Positions 60,942 through 64,000 of a DNA stretch of 64,000 bases are shown here, one piece after another. The stretch covers positions 101,649-165,648 of the forward strand of contig NZ_JAPYKK010000005.1 of the NCBI RefSeq assembly GCF_029623395.1. Reading direction: 5' to 3'. The notes below the pieces were generated by a model. That model saw nothing but the letters and a program-made list of their open reading frames with translations. It was not told the origin of the DNA and did no database searches. The stretch is from Sphingomonas echinoides (GTDB lineage: Bacteria; Pseudomonadota; Alphaproteobacteria; Sphingomonadales; Sphingomonadaceae). The position numbers were made by a program, and so were the translations under genes. Positions within the stretch are counted from its first letter, which is position 1; every line of letters starts with the position of its first letter.

Positions 60942-61916
60942 TCACACCGTCAGCAGCGTCGCCCCCGTGGTCTCGCCAGCCGCGAGCGCGCGATGCGCGT
61001 CGACCGCGTCTTCCAGCGCGAAGGTCTGCCCGATCACGGGCGCGATCGCGCCCGAGCGCAACATTGCGTACAGCCGCTCGATCCCGGCTGCGCGCTCCTC
61101 CGGCGTGACGTAATAGCTGAACAGCGTCGGCCGCGTGACGAACAGCGATCCGCGCGTCGAGAGCGTGCCGAGGTCCACTCCCGTCACCTTCCCCCCGGCA
61201 TTGCCGTAACTCACGATCAGCCCGCGCCGCGCGGTGCACGCCAGCGACGTTTCCCACGTCGCCATCCCGACCCCGTCGAGCACGATCGGCACCAGCGCGC
61301 CGCCGGTAATCTCGCGGACCTGCGCGACCACGTCCTCCTGCTTGTGGACGATCACGTGATCCGCCCCCGCCGCGCGCGCCTGTGCGGCCTTGTCCGCGGT
61401 CCCGACCGTGCCGATCACGGTCGCGCCGATCGCCTTGAGCCACCCGACCAGCAGATGCCCGACCCCGCCCGCCGCGGCATGGACCAGCACGGTCTGCCCC
61501 GCCTGCACCTTGGCGCACCGTTCGACGAGAAACTCGGTGGTGCAACCCTTGAGCAGGATCGCCGCCGCAGTGCAGTCGTCAATGTCGTCGGGCAGCTTGA
61601 ACACGGTCGCGGCTGGCAGGTTGCGGGCCTGCGCATACGCACCCGGGGTCGGGCCGAACGTGCCGACGCGGTCGCCGACCGACAAGCCGGTGACGCCCTC
61701 CCCCACCGCCTCGACCACGCCCACCGCTTCGGACCCGAGCCCGGTCGGCAGCTTCGCCGGATAGACTCCGCTGCGGAAATAGAGGTCGATGAAGTTGAGG
61801 CCGACCACGGTATTGCGCATCCGGATCTCGCCGGGGCCGGGCGCGGGCACGTCGACGTCGATCCATTCGATCACCTCCGGTCCCCCGGTGCGTTCGATCC
61901 GTGCGGTGCGTGTCAT
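60942..61916 (-). CDS. Quinone oxidoreductase, MDR family
   Basis: 324 residues. Zinc-free QOR: RNTVVGLNFIDLYFRSGVYP, VGDRVGTFGPTPGAYAQ, VLVHAAAGGVGHLLVGWLKAIGATVIGT with the NADPH motif, and GALVPIVLDGVG. It reduces quinones or enones with NADPH in the cytoplasm, protecting against oxidative stress. ATG 61916 (MTRTARIERTGGPEVIEW) is the family start; a longer frame to 62039 overlaps the start of the divergent aldehyde dehydrogenase. Confidence 0.93.
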   Translation of the reverse strand: MTRTARIERTGGPEVIEWIDVDVPAPGPGEIRMRNTVVGLNFIDLYFRSGVYPAKLPTGLGSEAVGVVEAVGEGVTGLSVGDRVGTFGPTPGAYAQARNLPAATVFKLPDDIDDCTAAAILLKGCTTEFLVERCAKVQAGQTVLVHAAAGGVGHLLVGWLKAIGATVIGTVGTADKAAQARAAGADHVIVHKQEDVVAQVREITGGALVPIVLDGVGMATWETSLACTARRGLIVSYGNAGGKVTGVDLGTLSTRGSLFVTRPTLFSYYVTPEERAAGIERLYAMLRSGAIAPVIGQTFALEDAVDAHRALAAGETTGATLLTV

Positions 61917-62037
61917 GCCTTGGTACCTTCTTGTGTCGTCGCGCCAACGTACCGAACGGGTTTCAGGTTGCAACGCGTCTTCGCCCGCGCCAAGAGTGCG
62001 CCGACGTACCCCATATTCAAAAGCGGTGGAGGCTGAC

Positions 62038-63462
62038 ATGCAAAGCTATCTCAAGCACTATATCGACGGCGCATGGGTCGACAGCATCGGTGGCCACCGC
62101 CACGACGTGATCGACCCGGCGACCGAACAGCCGTGCACCGAGATCACGCTTGGCACCCCCGCCGATGTCGACGCCGCGGTCGCCGCCGCACGCACCGCGT
62201 TCGAGACCTTCTCGCAGACCTCGGTCGCCGAGCGCGCCGCGCTGCTCGAGCGGATCATCGAGGAATATAAGAAGCGCATCCCCGATCTCGCGCAGGCGGT
62301 CAGCCGCGAGATGGGCGCGCCGATCGGCTTTGCGATGGCGGCGCAAGTCCCCGCTGGGCTTGGGCATTTCCTCTCGACGTTGAAGGCGCTCAACGCCTTT
62401 CAATTTGAGGAACGGCTTGGCCGATCGAAGGTCGTTCACGAACCGCTCGGCGTCGTCGCGATGATCACGCCGTGGAACTGGCCGCTCAACCAGGTCACCG
62501 CCAAGGTCGCCCCCGCGCTCGCGGCGGGTGATACGATGATCCTGAAACCCAGCGAGGAATCGCCCGGTTGCGCGATGATCCTCGCCGAGATCCTGGACGC
62601 GGCAGACGTGCCGAAGGGCGTGTTCAACCTCGTCAACGGCGACGGTGCGGGGGTCGGCAACGCGCTGTCGAGCCATAAGGACGTCGACATGGTGAGCTTC
62701 ACCGGATCGACTCGCGCAGGCATAGCGGTCGCACAGGCCGCCGCCGCGACGGTCAAACGGGTGCATCAGGAACTCGGCGGAAAGGCCGCGAACCTCGTGC
62801 TGAAGGGCGCGGATCTGGGTGCGGTCCTGCCGCCGACGGTGCAGGGCGTGCTCGCCAATTCGGGGCAAAGCTGCATCGCGCCGACCCGCTTGCTGGTCCA
62901 CGCCAGCCAGGTCGAGGAGGCCTCCGCGATCGTCAAGGCGATGATGGAAGGCACCGAGGTCGGCGACCCGACGCAGATGGGTGCGCACATCGGCCCGGTC
63001 GTCAACAAGGCGCAGTTCGACAAGATCCAGGGGCTGATCCAGTCCGCGATCGACGAAGGCGCGACGCTCGTCACCGGCGGCACGGGACGTCCCGATGGCC
63101 GCAACGTCGGCTATTTCATCAAACCGACGCTGTTCGCCGACGTGACCCCCGACATGCGGATCGCGCAGGAGGAAGTGTTCGGCCCCGTGGCGACGATCAC
63201 GCGGTACGAGACCGAGGACGAGGCGGTGAAGATCGCCAACGGGACGCCCTACGGCCTGTCCGCGACGATCTCGGGCGACCCCGCCGCCGCCGCCAAGGTC
63301 GCACCGCGGCTGCGCGCCGGACTGGTGACGATCAATTCGTGGAGCCCCGACGGCAACGCGCCGTTCGGCGGCTACAAGCAATCGGGCAATGGCCGCGAGA
63401 ACGGGAAGTTCGGGCTGGCAGACTTCATGGAAGTGAAGACCGTGGTCGGAGAGCCGGGCTAA
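62038..63462 (+). CDS. Aldehyde dehydrogenase family protein
   Basis: 474 residues. ALDH signatures: ITPWNWPLNQVTAKVAPALAAG, FTGSTRAGIAVAQ, ELGGKAANLVLK (catalytic Glu) and NSGQSCIAPTR (catalytic Cys), EEVFGPVATI. NAD(P)-dependent oxidation of an aldehyde in the cytoplasm; substrate not identified. GGAGG lies 6 bases upstream of ATG 62038. Followed by a hairpin. Confidence 0.95.
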   Translation: MQSYLKHYIDGAWVDSIGGHRHDVIDPATEQPCTEITLGTPADVDAAVAAARTAFETFSQTSVAERAALLERIIEEYKKRIPDLAQAVSREMGAPIGFAMAAQVPAGLGHFLSTLKALNAFQFEERLGRSKVVHEPLGVVAMITPWNWPLNQVTAKVAPALAAGDTMILKPSEESPGCAMILAEILDAADVPKGVFNLVNGDGAGVGNALSSHKDVDMVSFTGSTRAGIAVAQAAAATVKRVHQELGGKAANLVLKGADLGAVLPPTVQGVLANSGQSCIAPTRLLVHASQVEEASAIVKAMMEGTEVGDPTQMGAHIGPVVNKAQFDKIQGLIQSAIDEGATLVTGGTGRPDGRNVGYFIKPTLFADVTPDMRIAQEEVFGPVATITRYETEDEAVKIANGTPYGLSATISGDPAAAAKVAPRLRAGLVTINSWSPDGNAPFGGYKQSGNGRENGKFGLADFMEVKTVVGEPG

Positions 63463-63539
63463 GGCGCCTGCTCCCGCCAGCGCCATAGGTTTCCGGGGCG
63501 ACCGCCGCGTGGCGCGGGAGCGCGAGCCCGGCAGGTCGA

Positions 63540-63574
63540 AGGGTCGCATCCAGGATGCGACCCTCGTTCCGTTT
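63540..63574 (+). terminator. Terminator-like hairpin after the aldehyde dehydrogenase
   Basis: Eleven-base perfect stem AGGGTCGCATC with GATGCGACCCT around CAG, then CGTTCCGTTT. Placed between two convergent genes. Confidence 0.6.
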
Positions 63575-63585
63575 AGGAGACGCGC

Positions 63586-64000
63586 CTAGAACCTGCGCGG
63601 TTCGTGACCGATCATGTCGCAGGTGCCGCGGAACCCGTAGTCGGCGGTGCCCTGCACGGTAATTCGACCGCTCCGCCGATCGATCATGACGCGCGGCTTG
63701 TTAAGGCCGTTGAGGCGGTAGGTGCCACGGATGACGTCGGGACCGATCGACACGTCGTAGAGATCCCACCAGCCGTTGTTGCCGCGCGAGTTGATCGGTG
63801 GAATCAGCGACCGCGGCAGGCGGATGCGCCCGCCACCGCCCCAGGTCTGAACCATCAGCGACGCGTCGAACACTTCGGTCCGGGTCGTGTTGTAGGTGCC
63901 ATATTCATAGCGATCGCGGTCCCGGTTCCACGTCCAGGTGGTCCCGCTCGCGAGCCCGGTCTTGGACCCGTCGCCGAAGCAGACGAGGCCGAGATCGACG
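63586..64000 (-). CDS. Hypothetical protein, C-terminal part (cut by window edge)
   Basis: The frame is open from the TAG at 63586 to the right edge, about 137 codons. Visible sequence includes VDLGLVCFGDGSKTG, TWTWNRDRDRYEYG, RLPRSLIPPINSRGNNGWWDLYDVSIG and YGFRGTCDMIGHEP. It looks like a beta-rich exported protein with two cysteines; I do not recognise a named family. An internal GTG at 63873 is not the real start because the frame upstream continues with protein-like residues. The N-terminus lies outside the window. Confidence 0.75.
   Translation of the reverse strand, partial: VDLGLVCFGDGSKTGLASGTTWTWNRDRDRYEYGTYNTTRTEVFDASLMVQTWGGGGRIRLPRSLIPPINSRGNNGWWDLYDVSIGPDVIRGTYRLNGLNKPRVMIDRRSGRITVQGTADYGFRGTCDMIGHEPRRF

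Overview
The window reads as a chromosomal stretch of a high-GC alphaproteobacterium of the order Sphingomonadales, most likely Sphingomonas or a close relative. The evidence is the strong GATC/CGATCG flavour, abundant TonB-dependent receptors, a DUF4893 protein, a GCG_CRPN-type small secreted protein, DUF2336 and DUF2171 proteins, and several promoters of the EcfG type (GGAAC-N16/17-CGTT) used for the alphaproteobacterial general stress response. I see no phage genes, insertion sequences, CRISPR array or plasmid functions; it looks like ordinary chromosome with several accessory catabolic loci.

Layout. 1-3454: start of aconitase (minus strand, cut by the window edge), then two tandem Tat-exported ferritin-like proteins and a Cu/Zn superoxide dismutase lipoprotein. 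3490-11103: a major facilitator transporter, a Bax-inhibitor-1-like membrane protein, a transglutaminase-like protein, a small acidic protein behind a consensus EcfG promoter, a translationally coupled MpaB-like/NUDIX pair, tRNA-Ala(CGC), and a DUF2171 protein. 11241-16360: an MDR reductase, a YpfJ-type metallopeptidase, a patatin/3-hydroxybutyrate dehydrogenase pair, and two small secreted proteins. 16453-23524: a signalling and polarity block. It has a histidine kinase whose phospho-acceptor histidine is Arg, a DUF2336 protein, a nucleotidyltransferase-like membrane protein, an Hpt-like protein whose histidine is Trp, a 786-residue membrane-anchored coiled-coil protein that resembles the polarity factor TipN in architecture, and an Hpt protein with an intact histidine. 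23744-33000: glycine-zipper protein, short-chain dehydrogenase, glutathione-dependent formaldehyde detoxification pair, a CoA transferase/MFS set, a Gfo/Idh/MocA oxidoreductase, an orphan LuxR HTH protein, a FadR-type regulator and tRNA-Gly(CCC).

33085-43505 holds an unusual two-domain TraB/Tiki-like protein and a catabolic locus: TonB-dependent receptor, PF20091-type hydrolase, a split AtuA (DUF1446) pair, a CitMHS transporter and a LysR regulator. Genes from CitMHS to the hydrolase are packed with overlaps or gaps of at most 11 bases. A TGATNGATCGAT motif recurs at three intergenic points of the locus. Its substrate is unknown to me; this locus and the degenerate phosphorelay block are the best candidates for undescribed biology.

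43618-64000: GH3 beta-glucosidase, aldo/keto reductase with a divergent LysR gene, a FUSC-like membrane protein, a CinA/lipoprotein/TonB-receptor operon, methionine aminopeptidase, glnB-glnA with a sigma-54-like promoter before glnB, TrhO, an OprB-like porin, an outer-membrane beta-barrel protein, an archaeal/eukaryotic-type prolyl-tRNA synthetase, a 35-bp-armed inverted repeat, a GCG_CRPN protein with an EcfG-type promoter, a quinone oxidoreductase, an aldehyde dehydrogenase and a truncated hypothetical gene at the right edge. Most intergenic gaps are short. Gaps over 300 bases (311-720, 9706-10107, 32664-33084 and 58578-58879) are described in their own entries or with the RNA gene they contain.
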